Made by a program: the position numbers and the translations under genes. Shown one piece after another: positions 1 to 49,734 of a stretch of DNA of 64,000 bases (position 1 is its first letter; each line of letters opens with the position of its first letter). Under the pieces are notes generated by a model. That model saw only the letters and a program-made list of their open reading frames with translations. It had not been told where the DNA came from and ran no database searches. Location of the stretch: contig NC_044012.1 of NCBI RefSeq assembly GCF_900496995.4, forward strand, positions 1,364,001-1,428,000. Reading direction: 5' to 3'. Origin of the DNA: Aquila chrysaetos chrysaetos. Taxonomy: Eukaryota > Chordata > Aves > Accipitriformes > Accipitridae.

Positions 1-380
1 CAGCCCCGCACTGCGGGAGCGATGACCGGCACCGGCATCGCCCGGCACTGGTGCTGCACCGGCACCGGCATCGGCATCGCCCGGCACTGGCGCTGCACCA
101 GCATCACCCAGCACCGGAATCACCCGGCACTGGTGCGGCACCGGCATCACCCAGCACCGGAATCACCTGGCACTGGTGCTGCACTGGCACCGGCAACAGC
201 ATCACCTGGCACCAGAATCACCCGGCACTGGTGCTGCACTGGCACTGGCAACAGCATCACCTGGCACCAGAATCACCCGGCACTGGTGCTGCACCGGCTC
301 CAGAATCACCCGGCACTGGTGCTGCACCAGCACCAGCAGCACCCAGCACCGGCATCGCATGGCACGGTGGCAGCCGTCAC
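1..380. repeat. GC-rich minisatellite
   Basis: The first ~380 bases are degenerate tandem copies of a CACCGG/CACTGG-rich motif. The core CTGGTGCTGCAC recurs at about 48, 168, 228, 283 and 317, and a longer unit beginning AACAGCATCACC repeats at ~195 and ~250, a 55-bp period. All reading frames across it are open only because the repeat lacks stops; no coding function is suggested. Confidence 0.75.
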
Positions 381-30118
<29,738 letters not shown>

Positions 30119-30124
<6 letters not shown>

Positions 30125-30410
30125 GTTGGGGCCGCCGTGAAGGGGAGGAGCGCGGCTCTCCGCCGCCATCTTGGGGAGGTCGGGCGAGGGGGAGGAGCGA
30201 GGCTCTCCGCCGCCATCTTGGGGAGGTCGGGGGAAGGGGCGGAGCGAGGCTCTCTGCCGCCATCTTGAGGAGGTCGGGCGAGGGGGGAGGAGCGCGGCTC
30301 TCCGCCGCCATTTTGGGGAGGTCGGGGAAAGGGGCGGAGCGACACCGCCCGCCGCCATCTCGGGGGAGCCGCCCGCCCGCCGCCATCTTGGGTGGGGCGG
30401 CGCCATCTTG
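30119..30410 (-). promoter_or_regulatory. TANGO6 promoter: 47-bp tandem array of YY1-like boxes
   Basis: GCCGCCATCTTG on the plus strand (CAAGATGGCGGC on the gene strand), the classic YY1 site, or a one-base variant, occurs at 30162, 30209, 30256, 30304 and 30351. The spacing is 47, 47, 48 and 47 bases, with two more copies at about 30379 and 30399. The units also share a GGAGGTCGGG...GGAGCG segment, so this is a minisatellite whose repeat unit carries the box. A related GCCCGCCATGTTG spans the TANGO6 start codon itself. YY1 boxes around the start site are a known promoter type; function here is inferred. Confidence 0.7.
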
Positions 30411-31495
30411 GGGCCCGGGCACCGCTGCCCGCTCCGGTGGCTGCTGCCGCTCGCTTACGGCAGCTCGGGTCTCGTCTTCTTCCCAGCAGGGAGAGCAGGG
30501 GATACAGCTGTCCCCTGCCCGGCCAGGCTTGGCCTGACGCCGGAGTGGGAGGCGGGCAATGTAGGCCGTTGTCCCTGCTCCCCACAGATGTCGTCAACAG
30601 CATCCACACCTCTGGCAGGTCAGGTATTTCAGGGGAGCTCCCACCCCAAGGCTTGCCCCTGCCCCGAGCACAAGCTCTGGCTGCATCCAGCAAAAATTAG
30701 CGTCTTGCATTGAGAAAACAGTTCTGTCTACAAAGGGAGAGCCCAAACACATTTCCATATCGTAATGGGGGTGTAGAGGCAGAAGTGTGCAACATGGGCA
30801 TTACCACCTGCTCTTGGGGTCAGTGGCCAGACTTGCTTTTGGAATAAACAGCTTATGTGTATGTTGCAAAGTACATAAATCAGCAGCTTGCCTGCCGAGG
30901 ACTAACAAGGCAGGATGACTGCAAATCCTTTGCCAGCCTCCTAGGCTGCTGCATCTTTGAAAGCCTTAAAGCACCGTGAGGTACGTTATTCTTTTGCATT
31001 TCCTTACTGGGTAGGGCCTCTGAAGGGCGGTCAGAGCAATTACAGGGTTGGGCAAACATCAGTGATCTCTCACACTTGCTAACAGCCTCGCCTCTGCTGC
31101 GTGGCCCACGCAGGTCAGGGTGTTAGGCCCGGCACTGCGCACGCAAGGCGCAGCCACCATGATAAGGCACAAGCTGGATTTTTCATGCCATGTCCTGCTG
31201 CTTCTTTCCCTAGGGCCTGTCCAGGCAGACTCGGCACGAGGCAAAGCCATGACCTGCTGCTAGCTGCCAGCCCTGCCTCCTCACGGCCCCTGGTGCTGAG
31301 AAAACACGTGCTGTGGTACGGATCCATCCCTGTTACACAGAGCCGGGCATTTGCCATCTGCCCTTCGGAGGCAGCAGCAGCCATAGCTGCACGGAGGAAC
31401 GGCTCTCTGCAGGGCAGGCCAGCCTCTGAGTACAGACACAGGCAGTGAAACCAGCAGAGCTACACACAGAGAAAAGGACTTTCGGTTTTCTTAAA
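30411..31495. other. TANGO6-CDH1 intergenic spacer, nothing recognised
   Basis: About 1.1 kb between the TANGO6 promoter and the end of the CDH1 transcript. No exon, RNA gene or repeat that I can support was seen. Confidence 0.5.
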
Positions 31496-31499
31496 AGAA

Positions 31500-31505
31500 T
31501 TTATT
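31500..31505 (-). terminator. Candidate poly(A) signal of CDH1
   Basis: AATAAA on the minus strand inside an AT-rich stretch, about 840 bases past the CDH1 stop codon at 32346. The stretch 31490-32345 is therefore read as CDH1 3' UTR. Confidence 0.6.
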
Positions 31506-32345
31506 ATTTAAATTTTATATAAAAACCATAGAATCAATTAACACTAGACCATTGCTGGCTTCCCAGAGGGCATCAGAACCTTTTCCCATGATAAAAAATA
31601 CAAACCACGACAACAGCTAAACACATTGTTCAGAATTTCAGTAAAGCCATTTGATTTCCAAAAGCGCCTTTCATTGACTGCACAATAATTACACCTGGCA
31701 CGACAGAAGGAAATCATATCATAATTTGGGATACAGAAAAATAGAGATCTGCCTGTATGTACTCTATCAAATATAATTCCCTCACGTATAGCACGTGACG
31801 GCACATCTTTGGTCTGCGTTTATCGATCACCTCACCCCTCTCCAGCAGAGGCACATTGCTGGGGCCGCCCTGCTTCTCCGGTGCCAGGTTTGCGAGCCGA
31901 GCGCGGCGGCAGGTTGGCACTTGTGTCGGAGCTGGGAGCACGAGGTATTTCAGAGAGCGCCGGAGAAACGCTTTTTTCCCCCCACGGCAAAGGGAGGGAG
32001 GCAACAGGGCCTGTCCCTGCCGGGGAAGAGGAGCTGATCCTGGCCCGCGCAGCCAGAGCACCTTGGCTCCAGGACGGGGAACAGACCAAATGGCTCCATG
32101 TCCCACCTGGAGCCGAGGGGGGGCCAGGAAACACACAGGGTCCCCAAACCGCCCCCCTCCCAGCCCCAGTGACCCCAAGCTTCCCCTGCACTGAACATGG
32201 GGGATGTGGATACCAGGTTGAGGGGGTGTTGGAGGGGGGTTCGGCCACCCCCCGGGGCAAAGACCGACGTGAGTCCAGTTGGGTGAAATGAGGTGAGCTG
32301 CCTGCGCTGGGCGGCTGCCGGCCGGACCGGAGCCACGGGAGGATC

Positions 32346-41036
<8,691 letters not shown>

Positions 41037-41200
41037 GGCTAGCTGCCGGTACGGTGCCGGTGCCGGTGCGGTGCCGGAGGGATCGGGACGCTGCCGCCGC
41101 GGAGCCGCAGGTGAGTCCCGGTCCCGGTCCCGGTCCCGCCCCGCAGGTGCCCACGGGGGAACCGCCCCGCCCCGCCCCGCCCCACCCCGATGGGAGGCGG
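41037..41200 (-). promoter_or_regulatory. CDH1 promoter with two E-boxes and GC boxes
   Basis: Immediately upstream of the CDH1 start are CAGGTG E-boxes at 41108-41113 and 41144-41149, 36 bp apart, and a run of CCCCGCCC GC boxes at about 41160-41190. No TATA box was seen. Paired CAGGTG/CACCTG boxes in the proximal promoter are the known Snail/ZEB repressor sites of mammalian E-cadherin; equivalence is inferred. Confidence 0.5.
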
Positions 41201-42262
41201 GGCCGCCCCGCCCGCCAGCGGCCCCGGTTCCCCGGTACCCCGGAGCTCCGTGGGTGCCCGTCCAGGGCGGTGGGAGCTTTGGGGGGGGGGGGGGTTGTAG
41301 GAGCCGGGGGACTCCCGGGACGCACCCACCCCCACGGCCCCCGCGGGTCCCGGCTATGCGGGGACAAACATCGCGCCCCGGGGGCTCCACGCCAGAAGGG
41401 GGGGGGGTCCACGCCCCCCCCCCCGGGCTGCTGCTGCACCCCCCGTCCCCTCCAGCACCCCTCCCCTCCGTCCCCCCCGGCACGGCCCGGAGAAACCCCC
41501 GGGGACCCCCCCCCCGGGGCCACCGGCCGCCCCACGGCTCCGGGGGCTTTGGCGTGGGGCAGAGTCCGGCCGGGGCCGGGCACGGAGCCGGTGGGAAGCA
41601 CCCGGTGCTGGGGGTGGCCGCGGGGGGGAGCGGGCAGCCCCCCCCAGCCCCCTGCCCGCATACAGCAGCAAAGCCCTCGGCCCCACTGATTTATTGCCCG
41701 GAGCCGTGGGGCCGGGGGCTGCCCCACCACTCGTGGGGCGATGGTCACCCCGGGGGGACAGGGTGGCACTCTGGGGGGGGGGGCTGCAGGTGTGCAGGGT
41801 CTCCGGCTGCCCCGGCACAGAGGGGGGGAATTGTGAGGCCGCGAGGGATTTGGCACCGTGAACGCCCAGTGCCACTCGTGCTGCTCCTGCAGGGTGGGGG
41901 GGTTCAGTGCCCTGCCCGTGCCCACCCACACTGCACCCCATGGGGACAAGGACACCCCGGGGGGAGCCCCCACTGCCGGGGGGGGGGGGGGTGTGGGCGG
42001 TGCTGCAGCCGTGCCTGCAGGTAGTGCGCTGGGGTGGGGAGTAGCCGGGCACTGCTGCGGGCAAGAGGGATGGGGGGGTCTGAGGGGGCCACAGCGGGGG
42101 GGGGGGTCAACACCAACCCCCGGGGTGGGCAGCAGCTCCCCCGGGACCTCTCCCAGGGCACAAAGCCACGCAGAGGCTGGAGCATCTAAAAAAAAAGAAA
42201 CCACATCCTTTATTAAAACTTACACCAGCACCCGCTCACCTCGTCCGTAGCGTTACACTACC

Positions 42263-42268
42263 TTTATT
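42263..42268 (-). terminator. Candidate poly(A) signal of CDH3
   Basis: AATAAA on the minus strand ~165 bases past the CDH3 stop; a second lies at about 42209-42214. An A-rich tract (plus strand 42280-42310, U-rich in the transcript) sits just before it. The transcript would end ~1.2 kb from the CDH1 start, in line with the very close spacing reported for chicken K-CAM and L-CAM. Confidence 0.6.
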
Positions 42269-42432
42269 TCATACATTACAAAACAAAACAAAAAAAAAAA
42301 AAAAAAAACAAGAAAAATACAAGAGGGGAAGGTGAGGGGGCTGCCGCCGAGGCAGGGGGGGCATAGCGGGAGGGGGCAGCCCCAAGGCACGGGCAGCGGT
42401 AGGTAAGGCATGGGGTGGGGAGGGGGGGGGTC

Positions 42433-45400
42433 CTAGTCATCCTCCTCCCCGCCGCCGTAGAGGTCTGCCAGCTTCTTGAAGCGGCTGCCCCAGTCGTTGA
42501 GGTAGTCGTAGTCCTGGTCGCGGTCGGAAGCAGAGGAGTTGAGGGAGCTGAGCGAGGTGGCCTCCGAGCCGCTGCCCTCGTAGTCGAACACCAGCAGGGA
42601 GTCGTAGGGGGGGGGCCGTGGGGTCCGTGTCGGCCGCTTTCAGGTTCTGGGGGGGTGGGGGGGGGCAGAGGGGTCAGCGCCCGTTCCCCCTGGTCTGGGG
42701 GGTGTCCCAAGGGTGCCGGCACGGGTAGGGGGGAATGGGGCTCACCTCCTCGATGAAGGTGCCAATGTCATCGGGGTTGGCAGGACGGGGCCGGTACTGG
42801 GGGGCCGGCAGGAGGGTGGGGGCCACGTCGTTGCGGAGCAGCACCTCGGGGCGGGCATCCAGGCCCCGGTGCAGCTGCCGCAGGTCGTAGTCCTGGGGAG
42901 CAGGGGGGACATGATGGAGAGGGGCAAGGTCAGGGTGCCTGCGCTGGCACCGGTGTCCCCCCCCCGGACCCTTGACAGACCCACCTGGTCCTCCTCCCCG
43001 CCGCCCTCCTCCCCGTAGTAAAAGACGTTGTCCCGTGTGTCATCCTCAGGCAGCAGCAGCGGCTCCTTCGTCACCTTCCTCCTCCTCACAAAGAGCAGCA
43101 GCAGCAGCAGGATGACTGGGGGGGGGGGCATTGGCATCAGCGGGGACATCCCCCCGGCCTCTGCCCCACGGGGATGGGGTGCAGCCCCACAGCACTGGGA
43201 CCCCCGGGACCCCCCACTCACGCAGCAAGGCCAGGAGAGCGCCCAGGGCGGCAAGGACGAAGGGCAGGCCGGTGGCGGGCTGGGATCTCTGGGGACAGCT
43301 CTGCGCCGGCCCCTCACAGTCGCAGACCCGCGCGGTGATGACGGTGAGCTGGGCTTTGCCGGGCCGGTCGAGGAGCCGCAGGTAGACGCTGTAGAGGTCC
43401 GGCTCCAGCGGTGCCACCAGCCGCAGGGTGACGGTGTCATCTGCACAAGACCGGTACCGTGGGTCACCCGTGGTGGCGCGCACCGGTAACGCCGCTGCGG
43501 CAGAGCCCGCCTCGCGCCGAGCATCGCCCCAAGCCTTACCTTCGCCGCCGACCTCCGCGGCCCAGCTGTCCCCCGAGCCGTGGCTGAGCTCGGCGCGGAA
43601 GGGGCCGGTGTTGGGGGGCAGGTCCCTGTCGGTGATGGTGAGGACCTGGGGCTGGGGGCTGCGGTTGCAGACGGTGATGTCCCGGGGCTCGGCTTCAGGG
43701 CCGTGGTCGTTCACGTCGAGCAGGGTGAGGAGCAGGCTGCCGGTGCCCGTGGCGGGCGGCGAGCCTGCGGGGAGGAGCCGTGCTGGAGGGGGGATCCCCA
43801 AAACCGGGACCCTCACGGGCACAGGGATGCCCCGAGCCGGGGCGGGGACGGGCAGCCCCCGGCACCGCTCCATGCCAGAGCCGGGATGTGGTTCCTGGTG
43901 ACGGCAGCACGTGTCCCTCACGTGGGACGGCGGGAACAAGGGCCCCTTTCATGGCCCTCACCATCGTCCACGGCCAGCAGCACGGCGGCGTAGGTGCTGT
44001 TCTTGACGAAGGGGGACTCGCGGTCCAGGTGGTCCCGTGCCGTCACGAGGCCGTTCTCGGGGTGCACGGCCAGCCAGCCTGCCGGGTCATGCCCCACCAG
44101 GTACCTGGGGGGCAGAGGGGACCTAGTGCCACGGCAGGGACCCCCCCCCGCAGACCCTGACCCCAACCCCAGCCCCGCTCACTTGATCCTCTGTCCCTGG
44201 GCCTTGTCGGGGTCCTGGGCCGTGCAGGAGGCGAGGGTCTGCCCCGGCGGCACGTCCTCTGGCACCCGGGCGAGCTGCACCGGTGGGTCGAAGACGGGCG
44301 CCTCGTTGACATCCTCCACGTTGACCGTCACCGTGGCGGTGGCCGTCGGCAGCTTCACGGCGAAGGGGGCCTCGTTGGCCACGGCCACGTGGAGCACGAA
44401 CTGCTTCTTGGCCTCGTAGTCCAGACCCTAGGAGAGGGGAGGGGACGGGCAGCACCCCACCGCGGTCAGCGAGGGGGGGGGGGGGCACGCGGAGGGGGAC
44501 GCGCACCTTGGCGGTGCGGAGGACGCCCTCGTTGCTGGCAGGGTCGGTGGCGATGGTGAAGGCACCTCCCTCGTTGCCGCGCAGGATGGAGTAGACGGCT
44601 CGCCACGCCGGCGTGCTCGGCTCATCCAGGTCGGTGACGGCCAGCCGGGCCACCTCCCGACCGGCCTCGTTCTCCGGCACGGCCGCCTCGTACTGCGGGT
44701 GCGGGGCCACCGTCAGTGCCGCAGCCCGGCGGGCACTGGCCTGCGGGGAGAGTGTCCTGCCGGGGGGGGGGGACGGACCCCACGTTACCGTTTTGGGGTC
44801 GAACTCGGGGGCGTTGTCATTGACATCCGCGATCTCAATCACCGCCAGCGCCGTCGTGGTCAGACCCTCGCCGTCCAGGTCGGCCGCCTGCACGGTCAGC
44901 GTGTACTCCCGCACGCGCTGCAGCGGACAGACAGACAGATGCGCACCCCGTCAGCCCCCCCCCCACCCCGGCCCGGGACCAGGGCTGCCCGCCCCGCGGT
45001 GCCGCAGAGCCCACCTCCCGGTCGAGGCCGCTGGCGATGACGCTGAGGGTGCCGGTGGCCCTGTTGACGGTGAACATGTGGGGATGGGGCTCCCGCGGCT
45101 CCTGGCTGAGGATGGAGTAGGCGATGACGCCGTTGTAGGTCTCCACCGCGTCGTCTGCGTCCGTGGCGGTCACCTGCATCACGGAGGTGCCTGGGGACGG
45201 GGACGTCCCGGTGAGTGGGGTGGGTGGAGGGGACGGGGTACCCACACGTCCTACGGGGATGGTCCCAGGGCTCTCCCCAAGGGAGGCAGAGCTTCCCCAC
45301 GGCACGGGGTCCTACCCGGCAAAGCGCCCTCCGGCACGGAGCCCCTGAACACCTCCTGCGTGAACTGGGGCTTGTTGTCGTTCTGGTCCGTCACCGTGAC

Positions 45401-48400
45401 TATGATCTCCATCGGCTCCTCCACCGGTTTGCCGTTCTCGGACACGGCGTGGGAGAAGAGCTGTGAGGTGGAGGGGGTGAGCCGGAGGGGGGGCTGGTAC
45501 GGCATGCCGGCACACCACGGCAACCCCCCCCGGCAGGGACCTACGTGATACTTGTCGATGCGCTCCCGGTCCAGCGGCTGCGTCACCTTCATCCAGCCCG
45601 ACTCCTTCTCGATGGTGAAGATGCCCTCGGGGGGGGCGTCCGCCCCCTGCCCCGTGATGCTGTAGAAGATCTTGGTGTCTCTGTCCCGGTTGGATTTGAT
45701 CTGGGAGGAGACATGGGGAGGGGGGGTCAGTACCCGCGCCCCCCCCCAGCGGCATCACACCCTGCCCCGATGCTGGGGGGATGGCCACTGCCAGCATCGC
45801 TCCCACCCTCAACGTGCCCAGCCATGTCCAGCCCCAGCCCCTCGCCCAGACGCGAGGGGGATGGACCCCTCCCCGGCACCCACACCTGCGCCCAACCCGA
45901 CTGACCCCCCCACCCCATACCTGAACCAGCTTTTTGGGGAAGGGACCCCTCTCATTTTCGGGAACCTTGATGGGGGGGATCACCCAGTCCCTCTTCCGTC
46001 TCCTGGGAGCAGCGTGAGCCCCGGGGAGCTCCTGCGGGATGGGGGGGCATGGTGAGGGTGCAGCTGGCGGGGGGGGGGGGTGAGGGACAGGGTTGGGGGG
46101 GCAGCTGGGCAGCGTTACCTGGGGGGAGCGCCTGCTCCGCACAGGAACCGGGGCAGGGTCTGACCGGCCGGCAGCATCCCGGGGGGGGACAGCGAGCACC
46201 CTGCCCACCCCCGGCAGCCATACGGGACCCCCATCCTCCTGCACCCCAACATCAGGCTCCTCGGTCCCGTCCGGCCCCGCGCAGCCTCCGGAGCTCGCTG
46301 CGAGAGGGTGGGGGGTGAGGGTGGCTGGGGGGGGGACCCGTCCCCCGGCCCCCCTGTCCCAGCAGCCCCCAGCCCCAGGACCCCGCACCCCCCCCCAGCC
46401 TCCTGAGGCAGATCAGGCAGGGGATGGCAGATTAGGCAGGGGATGCCGGGAGCGGCATGGGAGCGGCACAGGAGCGCGGCGGAGGTTTCGGCTTTGTTTC
46501 ATAGATGACGGGAAATTCCTGGGCAGGCAGAGCCCTGCCCCAGCCCCCCACCTGGTGTGTCACCCCCCTCAGGGCTCCCAGCCCCCCACGGCCAGGATAA
46601 GGGGCACAGCACGGCCCCCACCCCCCCACCCAGGACCACGCTGCATCCCCTGCGCTGGATACGGCCCAGGCCCCTGCACCCCCGGCCGGGAGGCAGGATT
46701 AGGGGATTAGCGGAGCTAAGCCAGCTCCGGAGGCTGAGCGGCCGTGAGAGCCAGGAGGGGACGGGGAGCGGGGCTGGGGGGGTTGCGGGAGCAGGGGGAC
46801 ACGTGGAACGGGGCAAGGAGAGCTGTGCCCCACGGCTGCCCCACACCAGGGTGGGAAGCGAGCCCTGGGGCAAGAGCCCCCGTGCCTGGAGGGGCAGTGC
46901 CGAGGGCCCCTCCCAGCCACGATGGCTGCGATAAGGGACATCTAAGGGACATCGGAGGGGCCTGAAGGGCCCCAGCCACCCTGGCAAGCAGGGCCAGGGT
47001 GCGAGGAGCACGGGGGAGCCCCCAGCACCCACCACGCGAGTCCCCAGCCCCGCTCCCCAGCTGTGGCATGCGTCGCTGCTCCCCACGGAAGGGCCGGGTG
47101 GCACACGGGGGTCCGGGTCCGCAGCCTCACTCCAGCCCCGGCTCGGAGAACCGAACCCCACCATGCCCTGGGGTCCCTCGGTGCAGAGCCCAGGCGGCAC
47201 CGTGCCCGCTCGGTGCAGCGGTGGAGCCGCACGGCCGGTGCCTGGGCCACGTGCTGCCCACGGAGGGGTTTCTCAGCGGCGTGGCCGGACCCCAGCCCCT
47301 GCCCGCGGCGGGAGCTCGGCAGAGCCCAGCTCCGCTCTTGGCAGCCCGGCAGGAGCCGGCCGGCCGGCTTGGCCGAAGGAAGCGGGATGCGGCGTCCGAG
47401 GCAGGCGGAGGTCGGGGCCTCTCCTGGCACGGCGAGAGCACTTACCGCCAAGGAGTGCTTTTAGTGCTCCACAGCCATTAGGCGAGCGCTGGCTCAGGCC
47501 ACGGTTCCCGAGCAGCCCCGCTCCCTGGGGATGCCGCCGAGCGAACAGGGCGGACGGGCCCAGGCAACACGCGCTGCCCCTGGGCACCGCCGGCACCGGG
47601 CCAAGAGCCAGCGGCGGCGAACCCCTGCCCGGCCTCGGGCCGGGCCGGCCGGACTCTGCAGCCCACGGCACCACGTTCCTGCCCACGGCCAGAGAAGGGT
47701 GGCCCTTGGGGCACCCAGCCCCATCGCCACCCTGGCGCCGGACACCCACCCTGCGGGGACCCAGCCCTGTCCCGGCGGCTCCCCGCGGGTGCCCCATGGC
47801 TGGACCAGAGGTGCCAGCGCCGGCATCAGCCGCCACCGGCCCCGGTGGGGCCAGACGGGGAGACCGGGCACCGCCAGCCCCACGGCCCGGGAGGGGGGGG
47901 CACTGCCCTATACCGCAGGAGCCCGGCCAGCCCCACAGCTCAGCCCCACACCCAGGAAAGGGCTCGCCCCATGGCCCAGCCCCACATCCCAGGGACCCCG
48001 GCCAGCCCCACACCCTAGGCAGGGCCAGCTCCCCCCGAAAAGCACCGACTCCCAGGGCGGCGGGGGGGGGGGGGGGGGCACAGCCGGCCCCACATCCCGC
48101 CCCAGGACCCAGCCCCACGGCTCGGGGAGCCCGGCCGGCCACAGAGCCAGCCCCACAAGCCGGGGGGGGGTCAGAGCGGGGCCGAGCACGGCAGCGCTGC
48201 CGCCCCCGGGGGCCCGGCCCGCCCGCCCCACCGGCGCCCCGGTCCCGGTCCCGATCCCCGGTCCCGGTCCCGATCCCGATCCCGTACGGCCGGTTCCCCC
48301 CGCCGCACATCCCGGGGGAGCTGTGGAGGGGGGGGGGTCCCGGGCGGAGCCGCGCCCCGACGGCGCCGGTTACCTGGTGCCGGGAGCGGCCCCCGACGCA

Positions 48401-48525
48401 GCCCCGGGGGGACGCACGGCCGGGCCGGGGGGGGCGGCGATCGCGGCGGCCGCCGGCAGGAACGGGAGGAGGAGGAGGAGGAGGCAGAAGAGGAGCGGGC
48501 AGAGCCCGGAGCGCGGCCCCCGCAT
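42433..48525 (-). CDS. CDH3: Classical cadherin CDH3-like (avian K-CAM/B-cadherin)
   Basis: Second type I cadherin, lying 5' of CDH1 in the same orientation as human CDH3. Exons (minus): 48374-48525, 46119-46297, 45921-46031, 45545-45700, 45316-45460, 45015-45190, 44789-44917, 44507-44692, 44183-44427, 43962-44104, 43540-43764, 43222-43440, 42985-43115, 42746-42892, 42433-42646. The mature protein starts after a RRRKR furin site with [20 protein letters not shown], has FSHAV in EC1, LDRE and DxND motifs, a membrane span, VRRRKV and a catenin-binding tail. Many stretches, such as [20 protein letters not shown], equal recalled chicken B-cadherin. The prodomain is short and carried on only two exons plus the start of the third; exon 1 (152 bp) does not phase with exon 2 unless one base of the C run near 48425-48434 is removed. 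The last exon has the same 9-base run (42607-42615) as CDH1. Gene symbol chosen by synteny. Confidence 0.9.
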
Positions 48526-49734
48526 GGCCCGTTCGCCGCCGCCGCCGCCGCCGCCGCCGTCGCTCCGGTCACCGCCCGCCCCGCCCCGCCCCGCCCCGCC
48601 CGCTGCAACGCGCCGGTCCAGGTGAGGCGGCGGCCGCGCAGGTACCGCCCCGCCCCGCCCCGGAGAGCGGCCCCCCCGTGTTCCCCCCCCCCCCCCCCCG
48701 CCCGGCACCCCTCGGTTCCTCCGTGCGGCCCCCCCGGTGCCTCCGTCCCCCCGCCGCCGTTCTCCCGGTGCCTCTGCGCGGTCCCGTAGGCACCTCCCGG
48801 GCATCCCGGTATTACCGGGCGCGATCCCGGTACCGCCGTGTGTCCCTCCATGTGTCTCCGGGCGCCCCCGGTACCTCCACGACACCTGCGAGAGCTGCGA
48901 CCCGCCGCCCCCGCGGCTCCCCCCGGCCCCGGTGCCGGCCCCATACCGGGGCTGAGCCCCTCCCGGTGCGACTTGTCCCCCTGCCCGGGGCTGGGCTGCG
49001 GCTCTTGGGGACCCCCGGAGACCCCCTCCTCTCTGCTGCCCGGGGACCCGGCACCCTGCGGCGGGGGCTCTCCCAGCACCCCCGGGCCCACCCTGCCGGG
49101 GGCGGGGGGTCGGGGTGCTCACCCCCGCCGGGGGGGTCTCATCTGGCACCAGCCACAGCGTTGCCCCCTCCCCAGCACCCTGCCGGTGCCGGGCATCGCC
49201 TGGGGGTTGCACCGTGCCGGGTTGTGGGGGCTCCGAGGGTCCAATGGAGGGGGCTCAGCTCCCCGGGGGTGGTCCTCGGCACCCCGCAACGCATCAGGCA
49301 TCCCCGGTGCTGTGCTCCCCCCTGCCCCCCATCAGGTGCTGCTGGTCGGGCATGCTGGGGGGCCTGGACCCCCCACCCCCACCTTTGGGTGCATGGGACC
49401 CCCAGAGAAAAGCAGGACCCCGAGGTGGGGCCATGTGTGTGCCCCTGGCCCCCGCTGGGGTGGGGTGTCCAGTGCCCTGGGGGGGTCCTGGGTTCCGCTG
49501 TGTCTCCCCCTGCCCCCCAGCCTGGAGCAGCATCTTGAGCCCTGGGGCCCCCGCTTGTGTCCCTCCCGGGCACCCCTCCAGGGCTGGCGGTGGCAGCTGG
49601 GCCCTCGCCTGCGCATGCTGGCACCCGTGGGCTGGCGCTTGGCTTTTTCCCGGCAGGACTCGGCCAAGGTCACAGCTGGCAGCAGGGAAGGTCCCGAGCT
49701 GGCGCCCAGAGGAGCAGCCGATGCAGCCGGAGCC
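48526..49734. promoter_or_regulatory. Head-to-head spacer between CDH3 and the inverted cadherin
   Basis: A 1.2-kb GC-rich stretch separates two oppositely directed cadherin starts. Near CDH3 it has repeated CCCCGCCC GC boxes (48580-48600 and 48645-48660) and a CAGGTG E-box at 48619-48624. The rest shows no exon. A shared promoter is possible but unproven. Confidence 0.4.

Noticed and set aside
47163-49538. 791-codon open frame on the plus strand
   Set aside because: Proline/arginine/glycine-rich translation with no domain, crossing the CDH3 first exon on the opposite strand. It is a product of high GC and few stops.
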